From Sporosarcina ureae (GTDB lineage: Bacteria; Bacillota; Bacilli; Bacillales_A; Planococcaceae): DNA of 64,000 nt. This document shows, one piece after another, positions 26,853 to 39,567 of the stretch. The stretch is taken from contig NZ_CP015348.1 of NCBI RefSeq assembly GCF_002109325.1, positions 2,667,501-2,731,500 on the forward strand, given 5' to 3'. The notes beneath the pieces were generated by a model. The model saw only the letters and a program-made list of their open reading frames with translations, did not search any database and was not told where the DNA came from. Position numbers and translations under genes: made by a program. Position 1 is the stretch's first letter; each line of letters starts with the position of its first letter.

Positions 26853-27437
26853 TTGGGGAAAAAAACAGCGATTATACATTCAGCTATAGAAGTATTTCAA
26901 GAACAAGGAATTGAGAAGACCAAGATCTCTGATATCGTCAAGCGTGCAGGTATTGCGCAAGGTACATTTTATTTATATTTTCCATCGAAACTATCTCTTA
27001 TGCCGGCAATTGCCGAAGTAATGGTAGCTAAAACGATGGACATAGTCAAACGAACAGTAAATGATCAGGATGCCTACCCAAAACAATTTGAGCAGATGGT
27101 AGATGCGATTTATGAAGTGAATAAAGAGTATTATGAGATATTAGCAGTCATATATTCCGGGCTCGCTTCAACAGAACATATCCGGGAGTGGGAGTCGGTC
27201 TATGCTCCATTTTATGAATGGATAAGCGAAAAGCTTGAAGCGGCAAAAAAAGAAGGGGCTGTCCGTCAATCGATCAAACCTGATCGGACGGCTAAAATCA
27301 TTATCGGTCTAATTGAATCGACAGCAGAGCAAGTATTTCTTTATGCCCAACACGATGAAAGCGAAGCAGATCGTCAGAAAGAAGAAGTTCTTGATTTCAT
27401 GTCCCATGCACTGCAATTTCAAAGAGTGAGAAGTTAA
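26853..27437 (+). CDS. TetR/AcrR family repressor (YvdT-like)
   Basis: 194 residues. The N-terminal TetR helix-turn-helix is clear (TKISDIVKRAGIAQGTFYLY, about 22-41), followed by an all-helical ligand domain. It precedes two SMR pump genes, the same order as yvdT-yvdS-yvdR in B. subtilis, so it probably represses them and itself; an inverted repeat upstream could be the operator. The start is ambiguous: TTG at 26853 has a GAGTGGG site, GTG at 26841 has none. The following gene starts 85 bp later. Confidence 0.85.
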   Translation: MGKKTAIIHSAIEVFQEQGIEKTKISDIVKRAGIAQGTFYLYFPSKLSLMPAIAEVMVAKTMDIVKRTVNDQDAYPKQFEQMVDAIYEVNKEYYEILAVIYSGLASTEHIREWESVYAPFYEWISEKLEAAKKEGAVRQSIKPDRTAKIIIGLIESTAEQVFLYAQHDESEADRQKEEVLDFMSHALQFQRVRS

Positions 27438-27521
27438 CATAGTCAAATGTTAGCTTTTATGATAAAATGAATGACAGTCAGTCAAATAGATGGAATGAAG
27501 AAACTTGTAGGAGTGGATGAT

Positions 27522-27908
27522 ATGAATAAAGCATGGCTATATGTTGCTTTAACGAGCTTTTTTGAATTAGTATGGATTTTTGGATTTAACACAGCAACTC
27601 ACTGGTGGCACTGGATTATCATAGTAGGTTTTATCTTTGTGGACTTTCATTACTTAACGAAAGCATGCGAAGGTTTGCCAACTGGGACCGTCTATGCGGT
27701 ATTCGCTGGAATCGGTACAGTCGGTACATCTTTAATGGATGTCATGTTCTTCGGTGAACATATTAGTATAGGAAAGATTTTTTTCATCTTCATTCTAGTA
27801 TTGGGCGTTGCAGGATTGAAGATAGCGGATGGACAGGATGAAAAGAAAGCGCTGAAAGGAGTGAAAGGCGATGGGTTGGATTCTAGTATTATTGGCAGCA
27901 CTAAGTGA
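27522..27908 (+). CDS. SMR-family pump subunit (YvdS-like)
   Basis: 128 residues, four membrane helices, with the essential glutamate in helix 1 (LTSFFELVWIFGF, Glu about 14). The C-terminal tail after helix 4 (DGQDEKKALKGVKGD) is cytoplasmic and its coding sequence overlaps the next gene. Paired SMR proteins form asymmetric heterodimers that export cationic drugs or guanidinium-type compounds. No guanidine riboswitch is seen upstream. ATG at 27522 follows TAGGAG; the longer frame has no site. Confidence 0.87.
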   Translation: MNKAWLYVALTSFFELVWIFGFNTATHWWHWIIIVGFIFVDFHYLTKACEGLPTGTVYAVFAGIGTVGTSLMDVMFFGEHISIGKIFFIFILVLGVAGLKIADGQDEKKALKGVKGDGLDSSIIGSTK

Positions 27909-28185
27909 GTTTGCCGGTGTGATAGGGCTGAAGAAATTCAGTGAAAATAAGACATTGGGGAATGGGTTGTTATACTACGGAGGATTCGGTATCGCGTTCT
28001 TCTTTTTATATAACTCCTTTAAGTTTTTACAAGTCAGTACAGCGTATGCCGTGTGGATTGGTATAGGTACAGCAGGTGCGGTGCTCATCAACATGCTGTT
28101 CTTCGGGGAATCGAAGAGTACAGGTAGAGTGGTCAGTCTACTCCTGATTGTGTTTGGTGTAGTCGGGCTTAAAGCTTTATCATAA
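27871..28185 (+). CDS. SMR-family pump subunit, partner (YvdR-like)
   Basis: 104 residues, four membrane helices with the conserved Glu in helix 1 (LLAALSEFAGVIGLKKFS). It overlaps the preceding SMR gene by 38 bp in another frame, so the two are translationally coupled and probably form one dual-topology pump. AAAGGAGTGAAAGG precedes the ATG. A shared bidirectional terminator follows. Confidence 0.87.
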   Translation: MGWILVLLAALSEFAGVIGLKKFSENKTLGNGLLYYGGFGIAFFFLYNSFKFLQVSTAYAVWIGIGTAGAVLINMLFFGESKSTGRVVSLLLIVFGVVGLKALS

Positions 28186-28222
28186 AATATGCCTCTTATA
28201 TAGAAGAAGAGTAATTTACACA

Positions 28223-28267
28223 ATAAAAAAGGACGTGCCCAATTGTAATGGGCATGTCCATTTTATT
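28223..28267. terminator. Bidirectional terminator between the SMR genes and sda
   Basis: GGACGTGCCCA pairs with TGGGCATGTCC, A-run on the left, T-rich on the right. Confidence 0.8.
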
Positions 28268-28279
28268 GTATCCGAAAGA

Positions 28280-28417
28280 TTAGCTACTGAGTTTCATCGA
28301 TTCTAAGGCACGTTTCCGTATCTCACGTTCTAACATTTGGATGAACTCCTGATTCAGTTGATACTTTTGAGCCTGCTGATACGAATAGAGCAACAATTGA
28401 TCCGATAAATGTAGCAC
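28280..28417 (-). CDS. sda: Sporulation checkpoint inhibitor Sda
   Basis: 45 residues read from a GTG preceded 7 nt by GGGAGGCGG. The helical hairpin sequence (LHLSDQLLLYSYQQAQKY, then LNQEFIQMLEREIRKRALES) aligns with the 46-residue B. subtilis Sda along its whole length. Sda binds the dimerisation domain of sporulation kinase KinA and blocks phosphorelay entry while replication is active or DNA is damaged. DnaA boxes and a LexA-like box lie upstream. It implies a spore former or a recent descendant of one. Confidence 0.88.
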   Translation of the reverse strand: MLHLSDQLLLYSYQQAQKYQLNQEFIQMLEREIRKRALESMKLSS

Positions 28418-28488
28418 AGTAGAACCGCCTCCCTTTGGATGAATAGAATCTAATCAGTGTGCATACTTCTCTCTAGATGTTATCTATT

Positions 28489-28517
28489 ACTTTACCAAAG
28501 GTTCTTTGAAAGAACAA
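28489..28517 (-). promoter_or_regulatory. Candidate sigma-A promoter of sda
   Basis: Minus strand TTGTTC-N17-TAAAGT, weak at both hexamers; the -35 lies inside the LexA-like box. Confidence 0.35.
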
Positions 28518-28524
28518 GCGTTCG
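28511..28524. promoter_or_regulatory. LexA (SOS) box upstream of sda
   Basis: AGAAC-AAGC-GTTCG differs by one flanking base from the Bacillus SOS consensus CGAAC-N4-GTTCG; the GAAC-N4-GTTC core is perfect. Confidence 0.55.
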
Positions 28525-28526
28525 AA

Positions 28527-28604
28527 TTATCCACAATGGGAGTGGGTAAGCTGTGGGTAATGTGTGAATTGTTTACAGAAACTGCTAAGATACGCGGTGG
28601 ATAA
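28527..28604. promoter_or_regulatory. DnaA box cluster upstream of sda
   Basis: A perfect TTATCCACA is at 28527-28535. Reverse-orientation near-matches are TGTGGGTAA (28552-28560), GGTGGATAA (28596-28604) and a weaker AGTGGGTAA (28541-28549). In B. subtilis DnaA controls sda directly through such boxes. Confidence 0.75.
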
Positions 28605-28913
28605 TGTGCATAGAGTTATAAACAAAAAGTAATTGTCGAAAGATGTCGAGCGAAACTTGACGTGGAACTATATGTTTTCTTTCAAATCATTGATAAAACA
28701 GCTGTTTTGCGAATAGAATAAATAGATTGTAGGAGGAATTCTACTAACCCTACTGATTACAGAAATTTAAACCAACAAAGCTACAATAAGTATTTACAAC
28801 TCTAATTAAAAGTACAAGCATGGTTTTATTTGCAAATAATAGAAATCAATTTGTATTTCTCTTATCTAATGAAAGAAGCAAAATAAAAACAAAAATATTT
28901 TACAGTATTTCAA

Positions 28914-28941
28914 TATGCAATATATCGCGCTATACTGCATG
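28914..28941. promoter_or_regulatory. Imperfect palindrome in the ilvD upstream region
   Basis: TATGCAATATA and TATACTGCATG match as inverted repeats at 9 of 11 positions around TCGCGC. The rest of 28605-29001 is AT-rich with no other recognisable feature. Confidence 0.3.
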
Positions 28942-29001
28942 TGTAAGCGTATTCAGACGTTTTAAATTAGTCACAATTAACGAAAAACTTTAAAAATACG
29001 G

Positions 29002-29030
29002 TTGACCTTTATACACATACAAGATATGAT
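29002..29030 (+). promoter_or_regulatory. Sigma-A promoter of ilvD
   Basis: TTGACC-N17-TATGAT, one mismatch per hexamer and ideal spacing, with a leader of about 110 nt to the ilvD ATG. Confidence 0.7.
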
Positions 29031-29068
29031 TACAACAATCTAGTTCGCAGCTGTGAAAGTATTCACTA

Positions 29069-29083
29069 GTTGTTCAGAATATT
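29069..29083. promoter_or_regulatory. CodY-like box in the ilvD leader
   Basis: 11 of 15 bases match AATTTTCWGAAAATT. CodY represses branched-chain amino acid genes in Bacilli, and a site downstream of the start point would act as a roadblock. Confidence 0.35.
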
Positions 29084-29146
29084 CGACTGAATGAAATTAA
29101 TGTAATTAGCAATTGATTCGTTCAATTAGTATAGGAGAGATTGCAA

Positions 29147-30814
29147 ATGAGAAGTGACATGATTAAAAAAGGAATCGATCGCGCACCACATCGTAGCTTA
29201 CTTTACGCAGCGGGCGTTAAAACGAAAGATATGCACAAACCATTTATTGGAGTGTGTAACTCATATATAGATATTATTCCCGGACATATGCATTTGAATA
29301 AATTCGCGGAAGTAGTAAAAGAAGCAATCTGGGAGGCAGGCGGGGTACCGTTCGAGTTCAATACAATTGGTGTTGATGACGGAATCGCAATGGGGCACAT
29401 TGGTATGCGCTACTCATTGCCAAGCCGTGAGCTGATTGCTGACTCAGCCGAAACAGTCATTAATGCACATTGGTTTGACGGAGTCTTCTATATACCTAAC
29501 TGTGACAAAATCACACCGGGTATGCTGATGGCAGCTGTTAGAACAAACGTCCCTTCAGTATTCGTTTCTGGTGGACCTATGGAAGCAGGGGTTTCCGCAA
29601 CGGGTGATGTTCTTTCATTAACTTCAGTGTTTGAAGGTGTAGGAGCTTACAAGAGCGGTAAGATGTCAGCAGAAACATTACTCGACATCGAACAGAATGC
29701 TTGTCCTTCCTGTGGGTCATGTTCAGGAATGTTCACGGCAAACTCTATGAACTCTCTGATGGAAATGCTTGGTATGGCTCTTCCAGGAAATGCGACAATT
29801 CTTGCTACATCTGATGCTCGCCATACATTGATCAAAGATGCGGCTAAACATTTAATGAATTGTATTGAAAATGATATTAAACCACGTGACATTATTACAA
29901 AAGAAACAATCGACGATGCATTTGCACTTGATATGGCAATGGGAGGTTCGACAAATACAGTTCTCCATACATTAGCTATCGCTCACGAAGCGGAAATTGA
30001 TTACAATATTGAAGATGTTAACGATGTAGCTAAACGAGTACCGTACTTATCGAAAATCATGCCAGCATCCGATTATTCAATGGATGATGTTCAACAAGCT
30101 GGTGGTGTCAGCGCAATTATCAATGAATTATGTAAAATTGATGGAGCGATGCATAATAATCGTAAGACGATTACTGGCAAGACAATTGAAGAAGATGTCG
30201 CTGGATATGAAATCACAAATACAGATGTCATTCGAACGAAAGATAATCCGCATAGTCCAGTAGGTGGCCTGTCCATTCTATTTGGTAACATCGCTCCTGA
30301 AGGTTCCGTCATTAAAGTGGGAGCAGTTGATCCTTCTATCAAGGAATTCAGAGGAGAAGCGATTGTCTTTAATTCACAAGAAGAAGCTCAAGAAAATATT
30401 GATAATGACACAGTAAAAGCAGGCCATGTAGTCGTTATTCGATATGAAGGCCCTAAAGGTGGACCGGGAATGCCAGAAATGTTGGCCCCAACTTCTGCAA
30501 TCATGGGTAAAGGGCTTGGTAAGGAAGTTGCTTTAATTACCGATGGTCGTTTCTCAGGAGCATCCCGCGGTATCTCTATTGGACACATATCACCAGAAGC
30601 TGCTTCTGGCGGACCGATTGCACTTGTAGAGAATGGAGATATTATCGAAATTGATCTAACCAACCGTACGATTGAATTGGTAGTATCTGATGAAGTTCTT
30701 GCAGAGCGACGAAATGCACTAAAACCATTTGAACTTAAAATCAAAAAAGGCTATCTTGCAAGATATGCCCATCTCGTCACTTCAGCTAGTACAGGTGGAG
30801 TCATGAAAATTTAA
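29147..30814 (+). CDS. ilvD: Dihydroxy-acid dehydratase IlvD
   Basis: 555 residues, full length. It dehydrates 2,3-dihydroxy-isovalerate and -methylvalerate to the 2-keto acids, the third step of valine and isoleucine synthesis. Iron-sulphur cysteines are visible in [20 protein letters not shown] and [18 protein letters not shown]; the C-terminal swivel domain has GGPGMPEM and [10 protein letters not shown] at 29147 follows TAGGAGAG; the TTG two codons upstream is unlikely. It has its own promoter and is followed, without a terminator, by the ilvB T-box leader. Confidence 0.96.
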   Translation: MRSDMIKKGIDRAPHRSLLYAAGVKTKDMHKPFIGVCNSYIDIIPGHMHLNKFAEVVKEAIWEAGGVPFEFNTIGVDDGIAMGHIGMRYSLPSRELIADSAETVINAHWFDGVFYIPNCDKITPGMLMAAVRTNVPSVFVSGGPMEAGVSATGDVLSLTSVFEGVGAYKSGKMSAETLLDIEQNACPSCGSCSGMFTANSMNSLMEMLGMALPGNATILATSDARHTLIKDAAKHLMNCIENDIKPRDIITKETIDDAFALDMAMGGSTNTVLHTLAIAHEAEIDYNIEDVNDVAKRVPYLSKIMPASDYSMDDVQQAGGVSAIINELCKIDGAMHNNRKTITGKTIEEDVAGYEITNTDVIRTKDNPHSPVGGLSILFGNIAPEGSVIKVGAVDPSIKEFRGEAIVFNSQEEAQENIDNDTVKAGHVVVIRYEGPKGGPGMPEMLAPTSAIMGKGLGKEVALITDGRFSGASRGISIGHISPEAASGGPIALVENGDIIEIDLTNRTIELVVSDEVLAERRNALKPFELKIKKGYLARYAHLVTSASTGGVMKI

Positions 30815-30849
30815 TATATAAAACGTTGATGAGGTTAAAGTAGATAGAA

Positions 30850-31110
30850 ACTGTATTCACAGAGAGCCGGCGGTGCTGCGAGCCGGCAATACAACTATTT
30901 GCGACATCCCCTCGGAGTGGATTGCTTAAAGGTATACCGACTAGGCAATTCCGGGCTCGATATTCGGGCTCGTTAACAATGAAAAGGTATAGCTTAGGCT
31001 TACTTTTTCATAAGGTGACAATTGTCACGAACTAGGGTGGTACCATGAAAGCTTTTTCATCCCTATGTAAAGAGATCAGATTCTTTGCGTGGGATGAAAA
31101 GGCTTTTTTT
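30850..31110 (+). ncRNA. T-box riboswitch of the ilv-leu operon, probably leucine-specific
   Basis: The conserved T-box antiterminator sequence AGGGTGGTACCA lies at 31034-31045. The competing terminator pairs 31048-31063 with 31091-31106, ending in seven Ts. Upstream a stem I with a GCCGGC/GCCGGC distal stem is visible. In the expected specifier area the best codon is CTC (30911-30913, leucine), followed by a purine; ATC at 30906 (isoleucine) is the alternative. B. subtilis ilv-leu uses a leucine T-box. Uncharged tRNA binding would allow read-through into ilvB. Confidence 0.85.
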
Positions 31111-31167
31111 AGAGAAAAAAGTCACTGGCCAATATATATAGTTGAAAATTGTAAGGAGGAGTTCAGT

Positions 31168-32916
31168 ATGAGTGCTGAAGTACAAGAAAAACAGACTGCA
31201 TCTACTATGCCAAAGGAACAAGCCGTAAATAAACCTACAGATGGTTCTGCCATCTTGATTCAATCGCTTAAAGAACAGAACGTAGAAATAATCTTTGGAT
31301 ATCCTGGAGGAGCAGTTCTCCCAATTTATGATGCGCTATATAATGACCCGATCCCACACGTATTAGCACGTCACGAACAAGGTGCAATCCACGCAGCTGA
31401 AGGATATGCAAGGGTATCTGGAAAAACTGGGGTAGTCATTGCCACATCAGGCCCTGGCGCAACGAACTTAGTAACGGGTATTACAGATGCCATGATGGAC
31501 TCTCTTCCATTAGTAGTTATTACAGGTCAAGTAGCAAGTACAGTCATTGGTTCAGATGCTTTCCAAGAAGCGGATATCATCGGAATTACTCAACCTATTA
31601 CAAAACATAACTATCAAGTCCAAAGTGTTGCTGACATTCCACGTATTATGCGTGAAGCTTTCCATATTGCTTCTACTGGAAGACCAGGACCAGTCGTCGT
31701 CGATGTACCAAAAAATATCGCAACAGATCTCTTTGTACCTGTAGAAAAAGAAGATAAAGAAGTGAATTTACCTGGTTATCAGCCAACTACTACACCAAAT
31801 TATCTGCAAATTCAAAAAGCTTCAAAGGCTATCTCGAAAGCGAAAAAGCCGATGATCCTTGCAGGCGCAGGTGTACTTCATGCAGGCGGAACGGCCGAGC
31901 TGAAGAAACTTGTCGAAACGCATCGTATTCCGGTCGTTAATACATTACTCGGCTTGGGTACAATTCATGGAGAACATGAGTTATTCTACGGAATGGCTGG
32001 AATGCACGGAACGGCAACTGCCAACTATGCACTTAGCGAATGTGATTTATTGCTCAATGTGGGTGCACGTTTTGATGACCGTCTAACAGGAAACTTGGAT
32101 GCATTCTTGCCGAATGCACGAGTCATTCATGTAGACATCGATCCAGCTGAAATTGGTAAAAACGTAGTGACCGAAATTCCAATTGTATCTGATGCGAAAG
32201 AAGCGTTAACAGCATTGCTAAAAGCAGATTTCAAATCACCGGACACAGTAGAGTGGGTAAGTTATTTGAATGATTTAGCAGATAAATATCCGCTTTGGTA
32301 TCAAAGGGATGAGGAAGCTTTATTACCACAACAAGCACTTGAGATCATACATCGGATTACAAATGGTGATGCGATCGTCACGACAGATGTTGGCCAGCAC
32401 CAAATGTGGACTGCTCAATATTACCGTTTCAATAATCCGGATAACTGGGTTACGTCAGGTGGATTAGGAACAATGGGCTTTGGTTTCCCAGCAGCAATCG
32501 GTGCACAACTTGCAAGACCGAAAGATCGTGTAATTGCAGTGGTTGGGGACGCAGGTTTCCAAATGACAGCACAAGAGCTTTCACTTCTTCAGGAAATGCG
32601 TATTCCGGTGAAAGTCATCATCTTGAATAACGGTGCACTTGGTATGGTACGTCAGTGGCAAGAGACATTCTATGAAGAACGTTACTCACAGTCACTAGTT
32701 CCAGTACAACCAGACTTCATTAAATTGGCGGAAGCATATGACCTGAAAGGGTATCGCATTCACAATTTAGAAGAAGCGGAAAAAGTATTTACAGAAGCGC
32801 TATTATCTGATGAGCCGGTCTTGATTGATTGTCGAGTGAAACAACGTGAAAACGTCTATCCGATGGTTGCTCCAGGTAAAGGATTACAAGACATGATTGG
32901 AGTGAGTCCTCAGTGA
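31168..32916 (+). CDS. ilvB: Acetolactate synthase large subunit IlvB
   Basis: 582 residues. It condenses pyruvate with pyruvate or 2-ketobutyrate using TPP, Mg and FAD. Visible: N-terminal PYR domain with the catalytic Glu in [18 protein letters not shown]-linked middle domain; C-terminal TPP motif [20 protein letters not shown] ending in [13 protein letters not shown] at 31168 has AAGGAGGAG 8 nt before it. An upstream in-frame ATG at 31045 lies inside the T-box and is not a start. The stop overlaps the ilvH start by 4 bp. Confidence 0.96.
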   Translation: MSAEVQEKQTASTMPKEQAVNKPTDGSAILIQSLKEQNVEIIFGYPGGAVLPIYDALYNDPIPHVLARHEQGAIHAAEGYARVSGKTGVVIATSGPGATNLVTGITDAMMDSLPLVVITGQVASTVIGSDAFQEADIIGITQPITKHNYQVQSVADIPRIMREAFHIASTGRPGPVVVDVPKNIATDLFVPVEKEDKEVNLPGYQPTTTPNYLQIQKASKAISKAKKPMILAGAGVLHAGGTAELKKLVETHRIPVVNTLLGLGTIHGEHELFYGMAGMHGTATANYALSECDLLLNVGARFDDRLTGNLDAFLPNARVIHVDIDPAEIGKNVVTEIPIVSDAKEALTALLKADFKSPDTVEWVSYLNDLADKYPLWYQRDEEALLPQQALEIIHRITNGDAIVTTDVGQHQMWTAQYYRFNNPDNWVTSGGLGTMGFGFPAAIGAQLARPKDRVIAVVGDAGFQMTAQELSLLQEMRIPVKVIILNNGALGMVRQWQETFYEERYSQSLVPVQPDFIKLAEAYDLKGYRIHNLEEAEKVFTEALLSDEPVLIDCRVKQRENVYPMVAPGKGLQDMIGVSPQ

Positions 32917-33431
32917 AACGAATTATTACAGTAACAGTAATTAATCAGAGCGGAGTATTAAACCGTGTAACGGGACTGCTGATGAAGCGTCAATTCAATA
33001 TTGAAAGTATTACAGTAGGTGCTACTGAACAACCAAATAGATCCAAGATGACATTCCAAGTTCACGTAGAAGATGAAAACAAAATCGAACAACTTGTAAA
33101 ACAGCTGCAAAAGCAGATTGATGTTATTACAGTGAAAGATATAACAGACAAAGCAATCGTGTTACGTGAGTTGGCGCTTGTAAAGGTGATCTCACCACCA
33201 CAGATTCGCTCTGAGATGAACAGCATCGTTGAACCTTTCCGTCCGACAATTGTCGACTCCGGAAAGAATGTAGTAACGTACCAGGTAACGGGTGACCCAG
33301 ACAAAATCGAAGCATTTATCGATTTGCTGAGACCATATGGCATTAAAGAATTAACACGAACTGGCGCAACCGGCTTTGCCCGCGATATGCAAAAGGTTCA
33401 AGCACCACAGCTATCGATTTTAAAACAGTAA
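32913..33431 (+). CDS. ilvH: Acetolactate synthase small subunit IlvH
   Basis: 172 residues. It carries an N-terminal ACT domain (about 3-75, [20 protein letters not shown]) that binds valine for feedback inhibition and a C-terminal ACT-like domain (about 85-160). It activates IlvB in the large-small subunit complex. The GTG start overlaps the ilvB stop by 4 bp, giving coupled translation. Confidence 0.95.
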   Translation: MKRIITVTVINQSGVLNRVTGLLMKRQFNIESITVGATEQPNRSKMTFQVHVEDENKIEQLVKQLQKQIDVITVKDITDKAIVLRELALVKVISPPQIRSEMNSIVEPFRPTIVDSGKNVVTYQVTGDPDKIEAFIDLLRPYGIKELTRTGATGFARDMQKVQAPQLSILKQ

Positions 33432-33446
33432 AACACACACACTTAG

Positions 33447-36021
<2,575 letters not shown>

Positions 36022-36089
36022 GCAACATACATCAAAGGGATAAAGTATTCGATCGAGTGATACGAGATTGATCAAGGAGGAGAAGTTCT

Positions 36090-37190
36090 ATGGAAAAGAA
36101 AGTAGCAGTATTACCCGGTGACGGCATAGGACCCGAGGTAGTAGCAGAGGCAGTCAGAGTATTGGAAGTGATCGGCAGACGTTTTAACCATACATTCCAT
36201 ACAGAATATGGACTAATCGGTGGAGCGGCGATTGATGAAAAGAATAACCCACTTCCTAAAGAGACAATTGAGTTATGTGAGTCAAGCGACGCCATTCTTC
36301 TAGGAGCAGTGGGTGGCCCTAAATGGGATCAGAATCCATCTGAATTACGACCGGAAAAAGGGTTGCTTGCTATACGTAAACATTTTGATCTATTTGCAAA
36401 CCTTCGTCCTGTTGCAGCTGTACCTTCTTTGATCCAGGCTTCTCCTTTAAAAGAAGACATCATCAAAGAGGTCGATATGATGATTGTTCGGGAATTAACT
36501 GGGGGTCTTTACTTCGGTAAACCGAGCCATCATACAGATCAATCAGCTGTTGATACGCTTGTATATACGCGCAAGGAGATCGAACGTATTGTCGACAAAG
36601 GTTTTGAGTTGGCTCGCCTGCGTAAAGGCAAAGTAACTTCTGTGGACAAAGCGAATGTGCTTGAATCCAGTAAGCTTTGGAGAAAGATTGTAGAAGAGAA
36701 GAAAGCACAGTATCCAGATGTAGAAGTAGAGCATCAGTTAGTGGATTCTGCAGCAATGAAATTAATAACGAACCCAGCACATTTTGATGTAATCGTTACT
36801 GAAAATATGTTTGGAGATATCTTAAGTGATGAAGCATCTGTTATTACGGGGTCACTTGGATTACTGCCTTCAGCGAGTGTGCGTTCAGACGGTTTAGGTT
36901 TGTATGAGCCAGTTCATGGTTCAGCACCCGATGTAGCTGGTCAGGGAATTGCAAATCCAGCAGCAACTATTCTTTCAGTTGCTATGATGCTAAAGTATTC
37001 ATTTGGATTGGAAACGGAAGCAACTGCAATTGAAAAGGCTGTTAATACAGTATTTGAAGAAGGTCACTTCACAGCAGATTTAGCTGGTAAAGATCAACGT
37101 TCGTTAACGACAAAAGAGTGGACAGATAAGATTGTAGACGAGTTGGATCTTCAGTTCGTTTCCAATAGTATCATGTACTCGTATATTTAA
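36090..37190 (+). CDS. leuB: 3-isopropylmalate dehydrogenase LeuB
   Basis: 366 residues. Oxidative decarboxylation of 3-isopropylmalate with NAD. Signatures: [15 protein letters not shown] at the N-terminus, the substrate loop [11 protein letters not shown], and [20 protein letters not shown] with the metal-binding Asp residues; the adenosine pocket [18 protein letters not shown] follows. AAGGAGGAG precedes the ATG. An intercistronic hairpin follows before leuC. Confidence 0.96.
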   Translation: MEKKVAVLPGDGIGPEVVAEAVRVLEVIGRRFNHTFHTEYGLIGGAAIDEKNNPLPKETIELCESSDAILLGAVGGPKWDQNPSELRPEKGLLAIRKHFDLFANLRPVAAVPSLIQASPLKEDIIKEVDMMIVRELTGGLYFGKPSHHTDQSAVDTLVYTRKEIERIVDKGFELARLRKGKVTSVDKANVLESSKLWRKIVEEKKAQYPDVEVEHQLVDSAAMKLITNPAHFDVIVTENMFGDILSDEASVITGSLGLLPSASVRSDGLGLYEPVHGSAPDVAGQGIANPAATILSVAMMLKYSFGLETEATAIEKAVNTVFEEGHFTADLAGKDQRSLTTKEWTDKIVDELDLQFVSNSIMYSYI

Positions 37191-37220
37191 TAAAATACCG
37201 CTGTCTTAGTCTCGACATGC

Positions 37221-37258
37221 ACATAAAGGGCATACCGAAACTGGTGCGCCCTTTATGT
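37221..37258 (+). other. leuB-leuC intercistronic hairpin
   Basis: ACATAAAGGGC (37221-37231) pairs perfectly with GCCCTTTATGT (37248-37258). No T-run follows, so it is probably an mRNA processing or stabilising element. Confidence 0.6.
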
Positions 37259-37336
37259 ATAGCTAGAGAAAAGATTGACGAGTTGAATCACACGCCGCAT
37301 ATTACTATTGGCAATTGCTTGGAAGGGGAAACAATT

Positions 37337-38749
37337 ATGGCTAAAACAATTATTGAGAAGATATGGGATCAGCATATTGTGTATGAAGAAGAGGGAAAAC
37401 CGGATCTATTATATATTGATCTTCACTTGATTCATGAAGTGACATCACCGCAAGCATTTGAAGGTTTACGTCTAGCGAACCGTAAAGTGCGTCGTCCAGA
37501 TCTTTGCTTTGCAACTATGGATCATAATGTTCCGACAAAAAACTTGCCGATTATCAACGATCCTATTGCTAAAAAACAAATTACTACACTTGAAAAGAAC
37601 TGTGAAGAGTTCGGTGTTCAATTGGCTGATATGCAGCATCCAGATCAAGGTATCGTGCATATAATCGGTCCTGAGCTTGGATTGACACAGCCAGGAAAAA
37701 CAATTGTTTGCGGTGACAGCCATACTTCTACACACGGTGCATTCGGAGCTATAGCGTTCGGTATCGGGACAAGTGAAGTAGAGCACGTGTTATCTACCCA
37801 GACACTTTGGCAAGGTAAACCAAAGACTATGGAAATCCGTGTAACAGGGAAAATTGGTTTTGGTGTAACAGCTAAAGATATCATTCTTGCAATCATTGCA
37901 AAGTTTGGAATAGGTGTCGGAACTGGACATATCGTCGAGTATACAGGAGAAGCGATTCGCGCACTTACAATGGAAGAACGTATGACAATTTGCAATATGT
38001 CCATTGAAGCGGGAGCAAAAGCAGGTTTGATTGGACCTGATGAAACAACAATTAATTATTTACGCGGACGTCGTTATGCACCTCAAGGTGAAGAGTTCGA
38101 AGCAGCAGCAGAGCGTTGGCTTGCATTGAATACTGATGAAGGTGCGGAATATGATCAAGTACTTGAAATCCATGCAGATGATATTGAACCATTCGTAACG
38201 TGGGGTACTAATCCATCGATGGGATCAGGTATCTCAGCTACTATCCCTACAACTGCAGATTATGCATCCGAAACAGATAAATCGGCACTTCGTAATGCGA
38301 TGGAGTATATGGGACTTGAAGAAGGAATGGCGTTGACTGATATTGAAATTCAGCACGCATTTATCGGTTCATGTACGAATGCACGTCTTAGCGATTTGGA
38401 AGCTGCAGCGAAAGTGGTAAAAGGTAAACACGTTCATCCTACAGTGACTGCGATTGTCGTGCCAGGATCACGTACGGTGAAAAAACAGGCGGAAGATATT
38501 GGTTTGGATAAGATTTTCATAGAGGCTGGTTTTGAGTGGAGAGAGTCTGGATGCAGTATGTGTCTAGCTATGAATGATGACGTAGTACCAGCTGGGGAAC
38601 GCTGTGCATCTACATCTAACCGTAACTTTGAAGGACGCCAAGGTGCAGGCTCACGTACACATCTAGTCAGCCCGTCCATGGCTGCAGCAGCTGCTCTACA
38701 CGGACATTTCGTAGATGTTCGCAAAGTTGAAGCAACTGTGCAAAATTGA
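37337..38749 (+). CDS. leuC: Isopropylmalate isomerase large subunit LeuC
   Basis: 470 residues. Isomerises 2- to 3-isopropylmalate with LeuD. Aconitase-family 4Fe-4S cysteines are in [16 protein letters not shown] and [12 protein letters not shown]; substrate signature [22 protein letters not shown]-region is present near 140. ATG at 37337 follows GGAAGGGG; a longer in-frame extension upstream would run through the hairpin and is rejected. Confidence 0.96.
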   Translation: MAKTIIEKIWDQHIVYEEEGKPDLLYIDLHLIHEVTSPQAFEGLRLANRKVRRPDLCFATMDHNVPTKNLPIINDPIAKKQITTLEKNCEEFGVQLADMQHPDQGIVHIIGPELGLTQPGKTIVCGDSHTSTHGAFGAIAFGIGTSEVEHVLSTQTLWQGKPKTMEIRVTGKIGFGVTAKDIILAIIAKFGIGVGTGHIVEYTGEAIRALTMEERMTICNMSIEAGAKAGLIGPDETTINYLRGRRYAPQGEEFEAAAERWLALNTDEGAEYDQVLEIHADDIEPFVTWGTNPSMGSGISATIPTTADYASETDKSALRNAMEYMGLEEGMALTDIEIQHAFIGSCTNARLSDLEAAAKVVKGKHVHPTVTAIVVPGSRTVKKQAEDIGLDKIFIEAGFEWRESGCSMCLAMNDDVVPAGERCASTSNRNFEGRQGAGSRTHLVSPSMAAAAALHGHFVDVRKVEATVQN

Positions 38750-38762
38750 GGAGGGTATTTAC

Positions 38763-39347
38763 ATGGAACCAATTAATAAAATAGAGAGTGTACTCACTCC
38801 GTTAGATAAAAATAACGTAGATACAGATCAGATTATCTCCAAAGAATTCTTGAAGCGTATTGAACGTACTGGATTCGGAAAATATCTATTTTACCACTGG
38901 CGTTTTAATGCAGATGGTACGAAAAATGAAGAGTTCGTATTGAATGACCCTCGTTATGACGGTTCGACTATCTTGGTAGCACATGAAAACTTTGGTTGTG
39001 GATCATCACGTGAACACGCACCATGGGCAATTTTAGATTATGGATTCCGTGTAGTGATTGCACCAAGCTTCGCAGATATCTTCCATAGTAACTGTTTCAA
39101 GAATGGAATCTTGCCGATCAAGCTATCTGTAGCAGAAATTGAAGAGTTTTTGCGTAAAGGCCAAGAAGCTCCGTATAAACTGACAGTGAGCCTAGAAGAT
39201 CAAACTGTAGCAGGTGAAGACGGCTCTGTGTACAGTTTTGACGTGGATCCATACTACAAAAAGATGTTGTTGAACGGTTGGGATGAAATTTCTCTGACAT
39301 TCCAATATGAAGATAAAATTACAGAATACGAACAAAAACATGCATAA
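38763..39347 (+). CDS. leuD: Isopropylmalate isomerase small subunit LeuD
   Basis: 194 residues, full length. The swivel domain partner of LeuC, with NVDTDQIISKEFLKRI at the N-terminus and the conserved FGCGSSREHAPWAI near 80. The ATG at 38763 has GAGGAGGG 6-7 nt upstream, 13 bp after the leuC stop. It is the last gene of the operon. Confidence 0.96.
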   Translation: MEPINKIESVLTPLDKNNVDTDQIISKEFLKRIERTGFGKYLFYHWRFNADGTKNEEFVLNDPRYDGSTILVAHENFGCGSSREHAPWAILDYGFRVVIAPSFADIFHSNCFKNGILPIKLSVAEIEEFLRKGQEAPYKLTVSLEDQTVAGEDGSVYSFDVDPYYKKMLLNGWDEISLTFQYEDKITEYEQKHA

Positions 39348-39350
39348 CTT

Positions 39351-39393
39351 AAAACGGTTCATCGCTTATTTAGCGTGAACCGTTTTCTTTTTA
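39351..39393 (+). terminator. Terminator of the ilv-leu operon
   Basis: AAAACGGTTCATCGC pairs with GCGTGAACCGTTTT, then a T-rich run. Confidence 0.9.
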
Positions 39394-39567
39394 TGAAAAC
39401 TTGTCGAAATAGTTATAAAAACTATATTTAATAATTTGAAACCTTTTTTGTTATTCTCCGTCTGTACGGTGCGGTTACGAGAAATTATACTGGCCTAAGG
39501 CATGTTACCGCTATAAAGCATGGAACCTTCTTCATTTTCAATGGAAGACCAAATGAAATAGGGGTTA

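Noticed and set aside
28527-28604. DnaA box cluster as a replication origin
   Set aside because: No dnaA/dnaN, no AT-rich unwinding element next to it; the location upstream of sda explains the boxes.
31045-31167. N-terminal extension of IlvB from an upstream ATG
   Set aside because: It lies inside the T-box antiterminator and terminator; a strong AAGGAGGAG site marks the start at 31168.
37217-37336. 40-residue N-terminal extension of LeuC
   Set aside because: It would translate through the intercistronic hairpin; GGAAGGGG sits before the ATG at 37337, the canonical LeuC start.
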